DNA of 64,000 nt from Mycolicibacterium nivoides. GTDB taxonomy: Bacteria > Actinomycetota > Actinomycetes > Mycobacteriales > Mycobacteriaceae. The DNA is taken from assembly GCF_003855255.1 (NCBI RefSeq), contig NZ_CP034072.1, forward strand, positions 2,994,901 through 3,058,900, in the 5' to 3' direction. Made by a program: the position numbers and the translations under genes. This document shows, in pieces, positions 15,860-25,115 of this stretch (within the stretch, counting starts at the first letter, position 1; every line of letters begins with the position of its first letter). Below the pieces are notes generated by a model. That model saw only the letters and a program-made list of their open reading frames with translations, did not search any database and was not told where the DNA came from.

Positions 15860-17116
15860 TCACGATGGCCTGCCCTTACGGAAATCGTCCAACCGGATCA
15901 CCTGGGAGCCGCCATCGGCCGGTGGGGCCGCGGTGCGGCCATGGCCGACACTGGCCGCGACCGGATTATGCTCGGCCGCCGGCGCCGGCCGCTGCGTGGC
16001 CAAAAACCAATCCAGCACATCAGCGGGATAGATCATCGAATCCCGGGCGCTCAGCATCCGCACCGACGCGCCGCCGTAGCAGCGCTCCACCCACTTACGC
16101 AGCAGCCGGGGCCGCTCCGGGACGCGGTCAGCCCACCCCGGTTCCGTCATACCCCACGTGTGCCCGGTATCCGGGTTGATCCGTGAATGCAGCTGGGTGG
16201 TCAACATTTTCGCCCGATCCGGCGCGATCAGCCCCGAATCCCGCAGATGCATGATCAACGACCCCAACGACAGACCCCACTTGGCTTTGAGCGGACGCAG
16301 ATTCAACAGCGACATCACCCGCGGCAACTCACCGGCGATGACCCCTGCCGGGGCCAACAACTCGGTCGCGAACCGGTTTGCCTCCAACTCGTCGGCGGCA
16401 CTGACCGAGCAATAGGCGTGACTGTGCAACACCAAATGACCGAGCTCATGGGCGACCGTGAACCGGGTCCGCTCCCACGAGTCGCTATCCCTCAACACCA
16501 GCAGCGGCCGGTCCCGTAACCGGCCCACCCAACTCGAATACCCCAAATGCCGCTCATCACGAGAACGCCCACCGGTAGCGGCGAATTCGCTTTCCCATTC
16601 ACCGGCGACCCGGCGCCGGACAATCACCGGAGCACCCAGCCGCTCGGCCTCATACATCAAATCGTCAAGCGGCTCATCGGGTTCCAGTCCCATCGCCTCA
16701 CGCAGACGTGCTGCGGCCACCGTGATCGAACTGTGTGCCAGCTCATCGGGACTGACCGTCGGAACCTTCACCGGAGGCAGCTTCGACCGGCCATCGAGCT
16801 CACCGAGAAAATCGCCTGCCAACGACGCGAACGTCGCCAGAAACTCCTGCTCACCCAACGTCATTGACTTCGGCGCCCGAAACAGCAACTCGTTCGCGGT
16901 GATCCGTGTCCGCGGCTCCGAGCTGAAAAACGCTGCAGGAAACCGGAACAACCCCGCCAGCAACGCAACATCGCCGTCGTCGAGCCGCACCGTCAGCGAC
17001 TTCTCAATCTGGGACTGCCGTGACGTACTCCAGCCTGTGGCTTCCACCACCGACCGTGCCGTCATCCGCCTCAACAACCGGGCCTGCCGGACCCGTGCAC
17101 CAAAAACCTCAATCAT
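15860..17116 (-). CDS. XRE helix-turn-helix / ImmA-IrrE metallopeptidase
   Basis: A 418-residue protein. Residues 1-60 are an XRE-type helix-turn-helix; residues 120-270 an ImmA/IrrE peptidase with the zinc motif HELGH at 223-227 and a downstream ELEANRFA carrying the third ligand. The C-terminal 140 residues are unassigned. Related proteins control mobile elements by cleaving or acting as repressors. Here sensor and peptidase are fused and sit directly upstream of tnpA, so control of transposition is a reasonable inference. Confidence 0.9.
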   Translation of the reverse strand: MIEVFGARVRQARLLRRMTARSVVEATGWSTSRQSQIEKSLTVRLDDGDVALLAGLFRFPAAFFSSEPRTRITANELLFRAPKSMTLGEQEFLATFASLAGDFLGELDGRSKLPPVKVPTVSPDELAHSSITVAAARLREAMGLEPDEPLDDLMYEAERLGAPVIVRRRVAGEWESEFAATGGRSRDERHLGYSSWVGRLRDRPLLVLRDSDSWERTRFTVAHELGHLVLHSHAYCSVSAADELEANRFATELLAPAGVIAGELPRVMSLLNLRPLKAKWGLSLGSLIMHLRDSGLIAPDRAKMLTTQLHSRINPDTGHTWGMTEPGWADRVPERPRLLRKWVERCYGGASVRMLSARDSMIYPADVLDWFLATQRPAPAAEHNPVAASVGHGRTAAPPADGGSQVIRLDDFRKGRPS

Positions 17117-17180
17117 CGTGCGCTCAATTCAACGTCACCGGGTTGGGAAACCCACATGCACCCAACACTGTGCACGATGG

Positions 17181-17894
17181 CTACGACGATTTCGGCGGAC
17201 CGTCCTCCTCGTCCTGATCGCTCGCAGCGTCCTCGTCGACCTCGGCGAAGTCGTCGTCGCGGCGCCGTGTCCCGAAAGTCCCCGGTCCCGCGCCCTCCCG
17301 ACGGCTCCCGCCGAGACCAACATTGAATGAGCGGTCCTCCATGATCGGCGGCGGCAACGGTGTCCGACCGTAAAGAACCTCCACATTGTCGAGGAGTAGT
17401 CCCGCCGCGAGGACCGCGCCGCCGAAAAACCCGCGACCGTCCGGCCACCACAACAGGTATTCCCGATACTTCTGCGGCTCGGGAATACCCTCTTCGCCAC
17501 CGATCGGGTGACCCAGCACCTCCTCGATGCTGTACTGCTCCCCACCCGGCACAAACGGCACAGTCTCGATCAGCTGACCAGTCCGCCGATTGCGCGGATG
17601 CTTGCGCACATAAATCCGCGAGCCCTTCCCGTCGAGCAGAAGAACTCCCATCCCGTTGCCCGCCTTGACTTTTAGAGTCGAATCGGGAGTCTCCCGCCGT
17701 AACCGCGATAGCAGAAACGTTTCCAACACCGAGCACGACACCGTGATCGGTCGCACATTGCTGCCCTGATCGACAAAACGATCTGGGACTTCCGGATGCC
17801 GCGCAGCCAGATCCCCATGCGCCTCGCCCAAAACCTGAGCATGCTGCCGGACGAGTTCCTCCACCAACTGCTGAGGATCGTCGTGTAGTTCCAT
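17181..17894 (-). CDS. Unknown protein linked to the XRE-ImmA gene
   Basis: A protein of about 237 residues with no family I can name. The first half is mixed helix and strand, with a basic patch at RIYVRKHPRNRR; the middle is a Tyr/Trp-rich EYLLWWPDGRGFFGG segment; the last 60 residues are acidic and disordered (DEDAASDQDEEDG). ATG at 17894 is one base from a perfect inverted repeat; an in-frame ATG at 17924 would place that repeat inside the coding region. It is first in the apparent transposon operon and may be a partner or target of the peptidase. Confidence 0.55.
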   Translation of the reverse strand: MELHDDPQQLVEELVRQHAQVLGEAHGDLAARHPEVPDRFVDQGSNVRPITVSCSVLETFLLSRLRRETPDSTLKVKAGNGMGVLLLDGKGSRIYVRKHPRNRRTGQLIETVPFVPGGEQYSIEEVLGHPIGGEEGIPEPQKYREYLLWWPDGRGFFGGAVLAAGLLLDNVEVLYGRTPLPPPIMEDRSFNVGLGGSRREGAGPGTFGTRRRDDDFAEVDEDAASDQDEEDGPPKSS

Positions 17895-17912
17895 GGGGTA
17901 AACATTTACCCC
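17895..17912. promoter_or_regulatory. Perfect inverted repeat, candidate operator
   Basis: GGGGTAAA and TTTACCCC form 8-bp perfect arms around a CA centre, directly before the likely ATG of the transposon leader gene. A second short repeat, ACCTA-A-TAGGT, lies at 17974-17984. Either could be bound by the XRE-type regulator encoded downstream. Confidence 0.5.
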
Positions 17913-18092
17913 GGTATCCCACACTCAACCTCGCGCCACGCCGCTGCCGGTCGGCAAAATTTTGGCTGCTCATACCTAATAGGTTACATGTATGCGTGGA
18001 TAAAACTGCACTTCAACACACCTTTAAGGCGTGTTTTGAGAATTTAACGCCTGATAACGCCGCAACCGCAGCGCAGCACCGGCAGCGCGCAC

Positions 18093-18560
18093 TTGTTCCT
18101 GGTGTTCGGCGGATTCGCACTGGCCCTTCTGGTCGGCGGCCTCGTCACGGCCTACCTGACGTTCAGCGATACCGACGCGGCAGACCCCGATACCGATACC
18201 CACACGGTCACCGACAGCCAGTCGACGACCATCCGGCAGACCACGATCAACGGCGTGCCCCTGCCCGGATCCGTTGCACCGACCGAAGTTCCGGCGGGAG
18301 AGACGGTGATCGTCTCGGGGATCAACGAGCACAGGACTGTCGAATGCCGGGACAACACCGTGATCGTCAGCGGCATCCAGAACGAGCTGGAGATCACCGG
18401 CCACTGCATCGCCGTGACCGTGTCGGGCGTCGAGAACGTCATCACCGTCGAATCCGTCGAGACCATCGGGGTATCCGGATTCGACAACCGGGTCACCTAC
18501 CGCGCAGGCGAACCCGACGTGAGCAAATCAGGTCAGTCCAACGTGGTCGAGCAGGGCTGA
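18093..18560 (+). CDS. DUF3060 protein, apparently 5'-truncated
   Basis: The 155 codons from TTG at 18093 encode a transmembrane segment (about residues 4-23) and a DUF3060 domain rich in VSG repeats (ETVIVSGINEHRTVEC, NTVIVSGIQ, VTVSGVENVI, IGVSGFDNRVTY). Full mycobacterial members have 60-100 further N-terminal residues beginning with a PEARIRDLERP-type motif, which is absent here. The frame is open back to a stop at 18045, where sequence becomes transposon-like. No good start or ribosome site is seen, so the gene is probably a casualty of the island insertion. The 3' end overlaps the convergent hydrolase gene by 28 nt. Confidence 0.65.
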   Translation: MFLVFGGFALALLVGGLVTAYLTFSDTDAADPDTDTHTVTDSQSTTIRQTTINGVPLPGSVAPTEVPAGETVIVSGINEHRTVECRDNTVIVSGIQNELEITGHCIAVTVSGVENVITVESVETIGVSGFDNRVTYRAGEPDVSKSGQSNVVEQG

Positions 18561-19432
18561 CCGGATTCGGCCACGGGCTCCGGGCACCCGAGGAACTCGC
18601 ACAACAGCGCGACCAGTGGAGCCGGATTGTCTTCGGGAACCCAGGCATAGGAGTCGTCGACGTATTCCAGCGTGGCCCGGGGTAGCGTCCGGGCCAGCCG
18701 GGCCGCCCCCTCGGCGGGGAAGTACCGCTCCTCCCGCGGCCAGACCACCAGGGCAGGCCGGTCGTAGTTGGCCAGCCGGGGTGAGTACTCCGCCAGGTAC
18801 GCCGGCGACAACCCGCCCAGGAAGCGTTGGAAATCCTTACGCACCAACGGATCACTGCGCAGCGGCCGGAGATACTCCGCCATGATGTCGGCCGGGATGG
18901 GGCGTTTGGTCGCGCCGCCATAGGTGATCCGGAGCCGTTGCACGGGCTTCAGCCCGATGGCCTTCGACTGCACCAGCCCGGCCCCGGGTAGCGAGGCCAG
19001 CCGGGACAGCACCTTGACCGGCCACGGATCGGAGTCGAACGCGTTGGTCGCGACGAGCACCAGCGCCTCGACCCGCCGCGGGTAGCATGCGGCGACCACC
19101 TGGGCGATGTCGCCGCCATAGCCGTTGCCGACCAGGACCGCCTCCTCGATGCCGAGCGCGTCGAGCAGATCGATGACGGTCCGGGCCAGACCGGGCAGGC
19201 TGAGATCGGCGTCCGGGACCGCCGGGGTGTGTGATCCCAGGGCAAGATCTGGTGCGATACAGCGGATCTGGTCACCGAACCGGGCGTCGAGGCCGTCGAC
19301 CACATGACGCCAGACCAGCCCGTTGGCCACCAGGCCGTGCAGTAGCACGACGGGCCGGCCGTTGCCGTGTTCACGTACCCCGACCCAGCCGCTGGGCAGC
19401 TGGACCATCCGCCGGGAGCTGAGCATGTTCAT
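18533..19432 (-). CDS. Alpha/beta hydrolase
   Basis: A 299-residue alpha/beta-hydrolase. The oxyanion-strand motif VVLLHGLVANG is at about residues 29-39. The nucleophile elbow is GNGYGG near residue 104, where the usual catalytic Ser is replaced by Tyr, so classical hydrolysis is doubtful. The start is ATG at 19432, with an alternative at 19426. It diverges from a TetR regulator across a 103-nt region with two operator-like sites, so it is the probable target of that regulator. Confidence 0.82.
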   Translation of the reverse strand: MNMLSSRRMVQLPSGWVGVREHGNGRPVVLLHGLVANGLVWRHVVDGLDARFGDQIRCIAPDLALGSHTPAVPDADLSLPGLARTVIDLLDALGIEEAVLVGNGYGGDIAQVVAACYPRRVEALVLVATNAFDSDPWPVKVLSRLASLPGAGLVQSKAIGLKPVQRLRITYGGATKRPIPADIMAEYLRPLRSDPLVRKDFQRFLGGLSPAYLAEYSPRLANYDRPALVVWPREERYFPAEGAARLARTLPRATLEYVDDSYAWVPEDNPAPLVALLCEFLGCPEPVAESGQPCSTTLD

Positions 19433-19469
19433 GTTCGTCCTCTCGCCGTGAGCTTCGGGACATAAATCA

Positions 19470-19523
19470 ATACAGACTGTATGGAAACACATGAACCGCC
19501 GAACAGCAATACATACAGCTTGT
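19470..19523. promoter_or_regulatory. Twin TetR operator sites
   Basis: ATACAGACTGTAT at 19470-19482 is a perfect 6-1-6 palindrome. ATACAGCTTGT at 19513-19523 repeats the ATACAGnnTGT core. Both lie in the intergenic region between the divergent hydrolase and TetR genes. Confidence 0.6.
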
Positions 19524-19535
19524 TAAAATTCCCTG

Positions 19536-20138
19536 ATGAGCGATGACCCCCGCGACGGCCGCGAACAGCGCAGTGAGGCGACCCGGTCCGCGCTGGTCGC
19601 CGCGGCCCGCTCACTGTTCGTCGAACGCGGCTATGCAGCCGTTTCCACGGGCGACATCGCGCGCGTCGCCGCCGTCACCCGCAACGCGCTGTACTACCAC
19701 TTCCCCACCAAGGAGGCGGTGTTCCGGGCGGTCTACGAGAACGTGGAAGGCGAACTGGCCGAGCGGGTTCTGCCGGCAGCCCTGGCCCACGACACCAGCC
19801 GAGCGCAGCTCGAGGCCGGGATCGAAGAATTCCTGGACGGCTGCCTCGACCCCACCGTCGCCCGCATCAGTGTGCTGCAGGCGCCGGCGGCACTGGGATT
19901 CGCGCAGATGCGCGAGATCGACAATCGCAACTACCTCGGCGCCCTGCGCGACGGCATCCGCAGCGCCATCGACGCCGGGGAACTCCCAGACCTTCCCGCG
20001 GACACCCTCGCGTCGATGATCATCGGGGCGCTGGACGAGGCGGCCCTGCTGATCGCGACCGCCGACGACCCGGCCGCGGCCCGCCACGACGCCGGCCTGG
20101 TGGCACAAGCCCTGGTCGACGGGCTCTTCGTGGGCTGA
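19536..20138 (+). CDS. TetR-family transcriptional regulator
   Basis: A 200-residue regulator. The N-terminal helix-turn-helix spans about residues 18-55, with the signature RVAAVTRNALYYHFPTKEA. The C-terminal helical domain would bind an unknown ligand. It is divergent from the alpha/beta hydrolase gene and faces two matching operator sites, so autoregulation and control of the hydrolase are expected. It ends 1 nt from the convergent ABC-transporter operon. Confidence 0.9.
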   Translation: MSDDPRDGREQRSEATRSALVAAARSLFVERGYAAVSTGDIARVAAVTRNALYYHFPTKEAVFRAVYENVEGELAERVLPAALAHDTSRAQLEAGIEEFLDGCLDPTVARISVLQAPAALGFAQMREIDNRNYLGALRDGIRSAIDAGELPDLPADTLASMIIGALDEAALLIATADDPAAARHDAGLVAQALVDGLFVG

Positions 20139-20139
20139 G

Positions 20140-20913
20140 CTACAGCACCTTCGACAGAAACTCTTGCAGCCGAGGATGTTTGGGGCTGTCGAACACCTCG
20201 GACGGGGTGTCGTCCTCGACGATGTTGCCGTCAGCCATGAAGATCACGCGGGAGGCCACCTCGCGGGCGAACCCCATCTCGTGAGTGACCACCACCATCG
20301 TCATGCCGCCCTCGGCCAGGTCGCGCAGCACCTGCAGCACATCGCCGACCATCTCCGGGTCCAGCGCGCTGGTGGCCTCGTCGAACAACATGATCGACGG
20401 GTTCATCGCCAGCGCCCGCGCGATCGCGACACGCTGCTTCTGCCCGCCGGACAGCGTCGCCGGTTTGACATTGGCCTTCTCCGCCAGGCCCACCTGGGTC
20501 AGCAACTCCATCGCCCGCTTCTCGGCGGCGGCCTTGTCCATCTTCTTGGTCAGCAGCGGCGCCAGCGTCACATTGTCGATCACCGTCATGTGCGGGAACA
20601 GGTTGAAGTGCTGGAACACCATGCCGATGTGCTGACGAACCTTGTCCAGGTTCACTTTTCGGTCGGTGAGGTCGAATCCGTCGACGGTGACCTTGCCCGC
20701 GGTGATGTCCTCAAGCTTGTTGAGGCACCGCAGGAAGGTGGACTTGCCCGACCCTGACGGTCCGATGACGCAGACCACCTCGCCCTTGCTGACCGTGGTG
20801 TCGATGCCATCGAGAACCACCAGGTCGCCGAATGACTTCTTGAGGCCCTCGATGCGGATCTTGACGGTGCCCTCGGGCTCGGCGGCCGCGGCTTCCGGTA
20901 CCAGCTGGGTCAT
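20140..20913 (-). CDS. glnQ: Polar amino acid ABC transporter ATPase
   Basis: A 257-residue ABC ATPase of the polar amino acid (GlnQ) class. Walker A is GPSGSGKST, the signature LSGGQKQR, and Walker [15 protein letters not shown]. The start at 20913 overlaps the stop of the upstream permease gene by 4 nt, so longer upstream starts are unlikely. It energises uptake by the fused binding protein-permease; glutamine or glutamate is the likely substrate from family only. Confidence 0.92.
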   Translation of the reverse strand: MTQLVPEAAAAEPEGTVKIRIEGLKKSFGDLVVLDGIDTTVSKGEVVCVIGPSGSGKSTFLRCLNKLEDITAGKVTVDGFDLTDRKVNLDKVRQHIGMVFQHFNLFPHMTVIDNVTLAPLLTKKMDKAAAEKRAMELLTQVGLAEKANVKPATLSGGQKQRVAIARALAMNPSIMLFDEATSALDPEMVGDVLQVLRDLAEGGMTMVVVTHEMGFAREVASRVIFMADGNIVEDDTPSEVFDSPKHPRLQEFLSKVL

Positions 20914-22388
20914 TTCACCATCCTTTTCTCGAGCCGGTCGGAGAGTTTCGTCAGAGCCATGATGACGATGAAGTAGATGATGCCGATGATCAGCCACATG
21001 GTGAACGACTGGTAGTTGCGGGCGATGATCAGGCGTCCGGTCTGGGTCAGCTCGGCGATGCCGATCACCGACAGGATCGACGTGTCCTTGAGGGTGATCA
21101 CGAACTGGTTGACGTAGGACGGGATCATGGTGCGGACCGCCTGCGGCAGAATGACTTTGCGCATCGTCGGCAGGTATCCGATACCGAGGCTGCGGGCCGC
21201 CTCCATCTGTCCCTTGTCCACAGCCTGGATTCCGCCGCGCACGATCTCGGTCATATAGGCCCCGGCGTTGAGCGAGAGCGTGATGATGCCCGCGGTCAGC
21301 GCCGTCATCTGGAATCCCAGCGCGGTCGGTATGCCGAAGTAGATGAAGAAGGCCTGCACCAGAAGTGGTGTGCCGCGGAAGATATCGACGTAGGTGGTGC
21401 CGATGGCCCGCAGCACTATCGACCGTGACACCCGGAAGAGACCGAAGATGATGCCGAGCACCAGCGCGATGGCGATGGACACCACCGTGAGGATGAGCGT
21501 CATCTTCAGGCCGGCCATCAGGAACGGGAAGGTGCTCTTGATCAATCCGAAGAACGAGTTGTCGGCCTCCGAGGCGCCCTCGCCGAGGTACTTCTCGACG
21601 ATCTCGTCGTAACGGCCGGAATCCTTGAGCTCCTTGAGACCCGCGTTGAACTTGCTCAGCAGTTCGGCATTGCGGCCCTTGTTCACCGCGAAGCCGTAGC
21701 TGGAGCCCTTCTCCTTCGGCGTCACGGTCTTGAACCCGTTGCCCTGTTGGATGCCGTAGGCGAGCACCGGGTAGTCCTCGAAGACGGCCACGGAGTTACC
21801 CGTCTTCACTTCCTCGAACATCGACGCGGAATCGGCGAACGAGACGATCTGGAAGCCGTACTTGCCCTTGATCGACTCGGCGAACTCGGCGCCCTGGGTG
21901 CCGTTCTTGACCGCGACCCGCTTGCCCTTGAGGTCGGCGTAGGACTTGATGTCCTCGTTGCCGGCAAGCACCGCCATCTGCACGCCGGATTCGAAATACG
22001 GATCGGAGAAGTCGAAGACCTTCTTGCGTTCATCGGTGATCGACATGCCGGCGATCACCCCGTCGGCCTGATTGGCCTGAACCGCCTGGAGCGCGGCGTC
22101 GAAGCCCAGCGGTTTGATCGTGATGTTGAACTTCTGGTTCGCCGCGATCTCGTTGATGAGATCGATGTCGATGCCGACGAATTTCCCATCCACGTCCTGG
22201 AATTCGAACGGGGCGAACGTGATGTCGGTGGCGACGATATAGGTCTCACCTTCGGCGGCGGCGCGCGCCGGGGCCAGCATCGCGGCCCCGAACAGCCCGA
22301 CCAGCAACGCCACGACGGCGGCCATCAGCCGTTGCGGGGACCGGAGTACTCCGGCGATGCCCTCGCCCGACGCGGTTTCGGCTCTCAT
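20910..22388 (-). CDS. Fused substrate-binding protein and permease of amino acid ABC transporter
   Basis: A 492-residue protein that joins two usually separate subunits. A signal-anchor segment (about residues 20-45) is followed by a periplasmic amino-acid-binding domain to about residue 270, including the DITFAPFEF and [10 protein letters not shown] motifs. A His/Glu/Gln-type membrane permease (about residues 285-490) follows, with the ATPase-contact EAARSLGIG loop. The binding domain is therefore tethered to the membrane. It is the first gene of a two-gene operon with glnQ. Confidence 0.92.
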   Translation of the reverse strand: MRAETASGEGIAGVLRSPQRLMAAVVALLVGLFGAAMLAPARAAAEGETYIVATDITFAPFEFQDVDGKFVGIDIDLINEIAANQKFNITIKPLGFDAALQAVQANQADGVIAGMSITDERKKVFDFSDPYFESGVQMAVLAGNEDIKSYADLKGKRVAVKNGTQGAEFAESIKGKYGFQIVSFADSASMFEEVKTGNSVAVFEDYPVLAYGIQQGNGFKTVTPKEKGSSYGFAVNKGRNAELLSKFNAGLKELKDSGRYDEIVEKYLGEGASEADNSFFGLIKSTFPFLMAGLKMTLILTVVSIAIALVLGIIFGLFRVSRSIVLRAIGTTYVDIFRGTPLLVQAFFIYFGIPTALGFQMTALTAGIITLSLNAGAYMTEIVRGGIQAVDKGQMEAARSLGIGYLPTMRKVILPQAVRTMIPSYVNQFVITLKDTSILSVIGIAELTQTGRLIIARNYQSFTMWLIIGIIYFIVIMALTKLSDRLEKRMVK

Positions 22389-22501
22389 CGTCCAGTCTCC
22401 TATCCAGGTGTGAAACGACGAGTCCTCACGCTATCGTCGCGACCGCGATTAGGGCGGGATTTCCGGGGGTACGGCGCAGGCCACCGGCTTAGCATCGCTA
22501 T

Positions 22502-23446
22502 ATGGCCGAGCCCCTGAAGACGCCGCGGGAGCTGTTCGGGGACAAGTCACGGATCAAGTCACGTTCGTTCGGCAAGCGCAACGACGGCGTGGTGTTCAAT
22601 GCATCCGGGGTGGTCCAGGTCGCGCCGGAACGGTTCGTCTTCATCGACAATCACGAGCCCACAGCGGTTTTCGAGCTCACTCTGGATCCGGACAACGACG
22701 AGCTGAAACAGATCCGACGGCGCGACCTGGTGGGCGTGACGGAGCGGCAACTCGGTGATCCCGAGGGCTTGACCCGCGTCGACACCGACGGCCGGACCTA
22801 CCTCGTCGCGACATCCTCGTTGTCCGTGTCGGCTTCGCGGGTCAACGACGGGCTGGTCCGCATCCGCTACGCCGATTCCGGTGACCTGCGGGCCGAACCG
22901 ATGGCGGGGTTCCGGTCCTGGCTGCTGGCGCACGAGCCCACCCTGGCCGCAGCAGCGGCATCCGAACCCGATGACGGCGGAGTCAATATCGAAGGTGTGG
23001 CGTGGGATCCGGGCGCCCGGGCGCTGCTGTTCGGGGTGCGCGGGCCTGCCGAGCCCGGTCAGGTGACGATCGTCGAGGTTCCCGCGGCCGCGAGCGGCCT
23101 ATGGAGCACGGCCGCCGGCACCGCCGCATGGACCACGGCGGCCCTCGGCACCCCGGTCACCCGGACCCTGCGGGTGCCCCACTCGGCAGCGCTGCAGGGC
23201 ATCCGCGACATCTCCTACGACGAGCGTTCCGGCCAGTTCCTGATCCTGCTCGGCAAGTCGTTGAGCAGGAAGGCCGAGCCGTTCGCGCTGTGCACCTGGA
23301 CGCGCGGCGCCGAGGCACTGCGGGTCACCGGGGCACGCTTTGACGAGTCGATGAAGCCGGAGGGCTGCACCGCCTTCTACCGGGACGGCAAGCGACGGAT
23401 CCTCATCGTCGACGACCGCGGCGGCTACGCGGTGACCGGAGGTTGA
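22502..23446 (+). CDS. Conserved protein, possible beta-propeller (DUF3616-like)
   Basis: A 314-residue protein without a signal peptide. It has repeated strand-rich units with blade-like patterns such as FVFIDNHEPTAVFELTLD, GVAWDPGARALLFGVRG and ILIVDDRGGYAV. The last third contains GIRDISYDERSGQFLILLGKS. This resembles DUF3616-type propellers, but I am not certain of the family. It stands alone on the plus strand, with divergent and convergent neighbours and a 4-nt gap to the CotH-like gene end. Confidence 0.65.
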   Translation: MAEPLKTPRELFGDKSRIKSRSFGKRNDGVVFNASGVVQVAPERFVFIDNHEPTAVFELTLDPDNDELKQIRRRDLVGVTERQLGDPEGLTRVDTDGRTYLVATSSLSVSASRVNDGLVRIRYADSGDLRAEPMAGFRSWLLAHEPTLAAAAASEPDDGGVNIEGVAWDPGARALLFGVRGPAEPGQVTIVEVPAAASGLWSTAAGTAAWTTAALGTPVTRTLRVPHSAALQGIRDISYDERSGQFLILLGKSLSRKAEPFALCTWTRGAEALRVTGARFDESMKPEGCTAFYRDGKRRILIVDDRGGYAVTGG

Positions 23447-23450
23447 ACCC

Positions 23451-25115
23451 TCAGTAGAAGCAGATCCGCGAGCCGAGCGGCTCCTGATGGACCCGGGCCC
23501 GACCACCCGGGGTGAGGTCCATGCCGTAGGTGGCGTGCAGGTTCGTCCGCGCGCTCACCAGCCGGAGGTAGCCGCTGTAGGCGAAGTCGGCCGGTGCCGA
23601 CGCCGACGGGACGACCGCGAACTCCTCGGCATGGTCGCCGTTGGCCGGCGCGCAGGTGTAGAGGTACTTGTGTCCCTGGTCCGTGGTCAGGCTGTCACTG
23701 GCGTGCAACACGCGGCCGGAGGCTTGGCTGGTCAGCGATTTCCGCCCACCGCCTGCGTCGGTGATCCGCCACAGATCGGCCGGATCGTTGTCGTCCTTCA
23801 GCGGCCAGTGGTAGACCTCGAAGTTCTCCCCTACGGCCGCCCCCGGCGGGATGGTCTCGCTGTTGCTGGCGTGCAGCGCGGCGCCGGCCTCCTCGCTCAG
23901 CAGGTAGACGGTGGCGTTGTCTGGGATCCCGGTCAGCGCGTAGGCCGCTGATTCGGCCAGCCGCAGCTGTTGACGCACAGTGGCGACCTGAGCGGCGGCA
24001 CCGGGTACACCGAGATCGGCCGCCACGCTCTCAAGCTGGTCCAGCAGTGGTTTGAGCACCGTCTGCTGGGACTGCCGGCTGAAGATCGTGTCGCGAAAGG
24101 TGCGGATCTGATCGAACAACTGCTCGCGCCGGGCCGCGTCGTCCCGCACCAGCTGCGCGAGTACCGCGGCGCCACCCAGCTTGAACCGGTGGTCGGTCCG
24201 CAACGTCTGGTCGATGCCCCACGGGATCAGCTTGAACTTGATGTCGCCGAGCCCGGGTGCCTCGACTGCCGTGACGTCGTTGTAGGCGTAGGTGTTGTTG
24301 GTGTTGTTCGAGTAGCCGTCCCAGTGTTTGAGAAAGAACTCCATGGCATACAGCCGGATGAACTGCTCGACATCGAACACCTCTGCGGCCCCGTCGATCC
24401 CGTGGTCGGCGATGTGGCGGATGGCGAGCTTCAGGTCTGCCTTGTTGTCGAACGCCGACAGGTCCTCGGTGGCGATGAGGCGCAGTCGGTCTGCCACGAA
24501 ATCATCCCTGTGTTCGATTTCGTACAGATTTCCTTTCATGTTGCCGAAGTTACGTTCGATGTACCGCTTCATGATCGGTTCGGCATTGACGTAGACGCCT
24601 GGCGCGTTGACCCCGGGAAAGCCTTGTCCGATCGGGGTGCCATTGACGAAGACGCGGACCAGGTTGCAGCGTGAGTGCGGCAGCCCCGCCATCCCGAGCA
24701 GGTGGTAGCCGAGCGGCTGGCGGACGTAGGACAGGTCCTGGATCGAGTTGTTCAGGGTCAGGTAACGCGATCCGAGCAGATCCTCGGCACGCTCCTCACT
24801 GGTATCGCTGAACTTGCCGAAATCCAGGTGAATGCACGGCTTTTCACTGTTGATCGAGCCGCAGAAGGATTTCTTCTTGACGCCGACATCGCTGAACTCG
24901 GCCCGTGCGGGGAACGCGGTCCCAGAGATCTCCACCGAGGCCGCCTTGCGCCAGGTGTAGCGCGAACCGCCGTCCCAGTCGAAGTTGCATATCCCGCCGT
25001 CGGGCTGTTCGGTGCGCACCGCATCCCAGTCCGCTTGCGCCATAGCGATTCTGACTGTGAGCACGTTGTCGATTGCATAGAGCGCGTCGAGCTTCTCCTG
25101 CTGTTGCGCGCTCAT
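23451..25115 (-). CDS. CotH kinase-like protein with C-terminal lectin-like region
   Basis: A 554-residue protein. About residues 15-330 match the CotH kinase family, including the EIEHRDDFVADRL region, LKHWDGYSNNTNNTYAYND and the IPWGIDQTL segment. The last is a variant of the usual PWD-D motif, so kinase activity is uncertain. The C-terminal 150 residues contain repeated LHASDS-type units, similar to ricin-type beta-trefoil blocks. No signal peptide is evident. ATG at 25115 has a GGGGGAG ribosome site. Confidence 0.8.
   Translation of the reverse strand: MSAQQQEKLDALYAIDNVLTVRIAMAQADWDAVRTEQPDGGICNFDWDGGSRYTWRKAASVEISGTAFPARAEFSDVGVKKKSFCGSINSEKPCIHLDFGKFSDTSEERAEDLLGSRYLTLNNSIQDLSYVRQPLGYHLLGMAGLPHSRCNLVRVFVNGTPIGQGFPGVNAPGVYVNAEPIMKRYIERNFGNMKGNLYEIEHRDDFVADRLRLIATEDLSAFDNKADLKLAIRHIADHGIDGAAEVFDVEQFIRLYAMEFFLKHWDGYSNNTNNTYAYNDVTAVEAPGLGDIKFKLIPWGIDQTLRTDHRFKLGGAAVLAQLVRDDAARREQLFDQIRTFRDTIFSRQSQQTVLKPLLDQLESVAADLGVPGAAAQVATVRQQLRLAESAAYALTGIPDNATVYLLSEEAGAALHASNSETIPPGAAVGENFEVYHWPLKDDNDPADLWRITDAGGGRKSLTSQASGRVLHASDSLTTDQGHKYLYTCAPANGDHAEEFAVVPSASAPADFAYSGYLRLVSARTNLHATYGMDLTPGGRARVHQEPLGSRICFY

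Larger units (their letters stand above)
11995..18060 (-). mobile_element. Tn554-type transposon with ImmA-containing leader genes
   Basis: Three overlapping minus-strand genes encode two different tyrosine recombinases and a small TnpC-type protein, the tnpA-tnpB-tnpC set of Tn554 elements. An XRE-ImmA gene and an unknown gene precede them on the same strand. Tn554-family elements lack terminal inverted repeats, so the ends are approximate. The right boundary is set near 18,060 because a DUF3060 gene appears to lose its 5' part there and local base composition turns AT-richer at 17,960-18,055. Confidence 0.7.
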
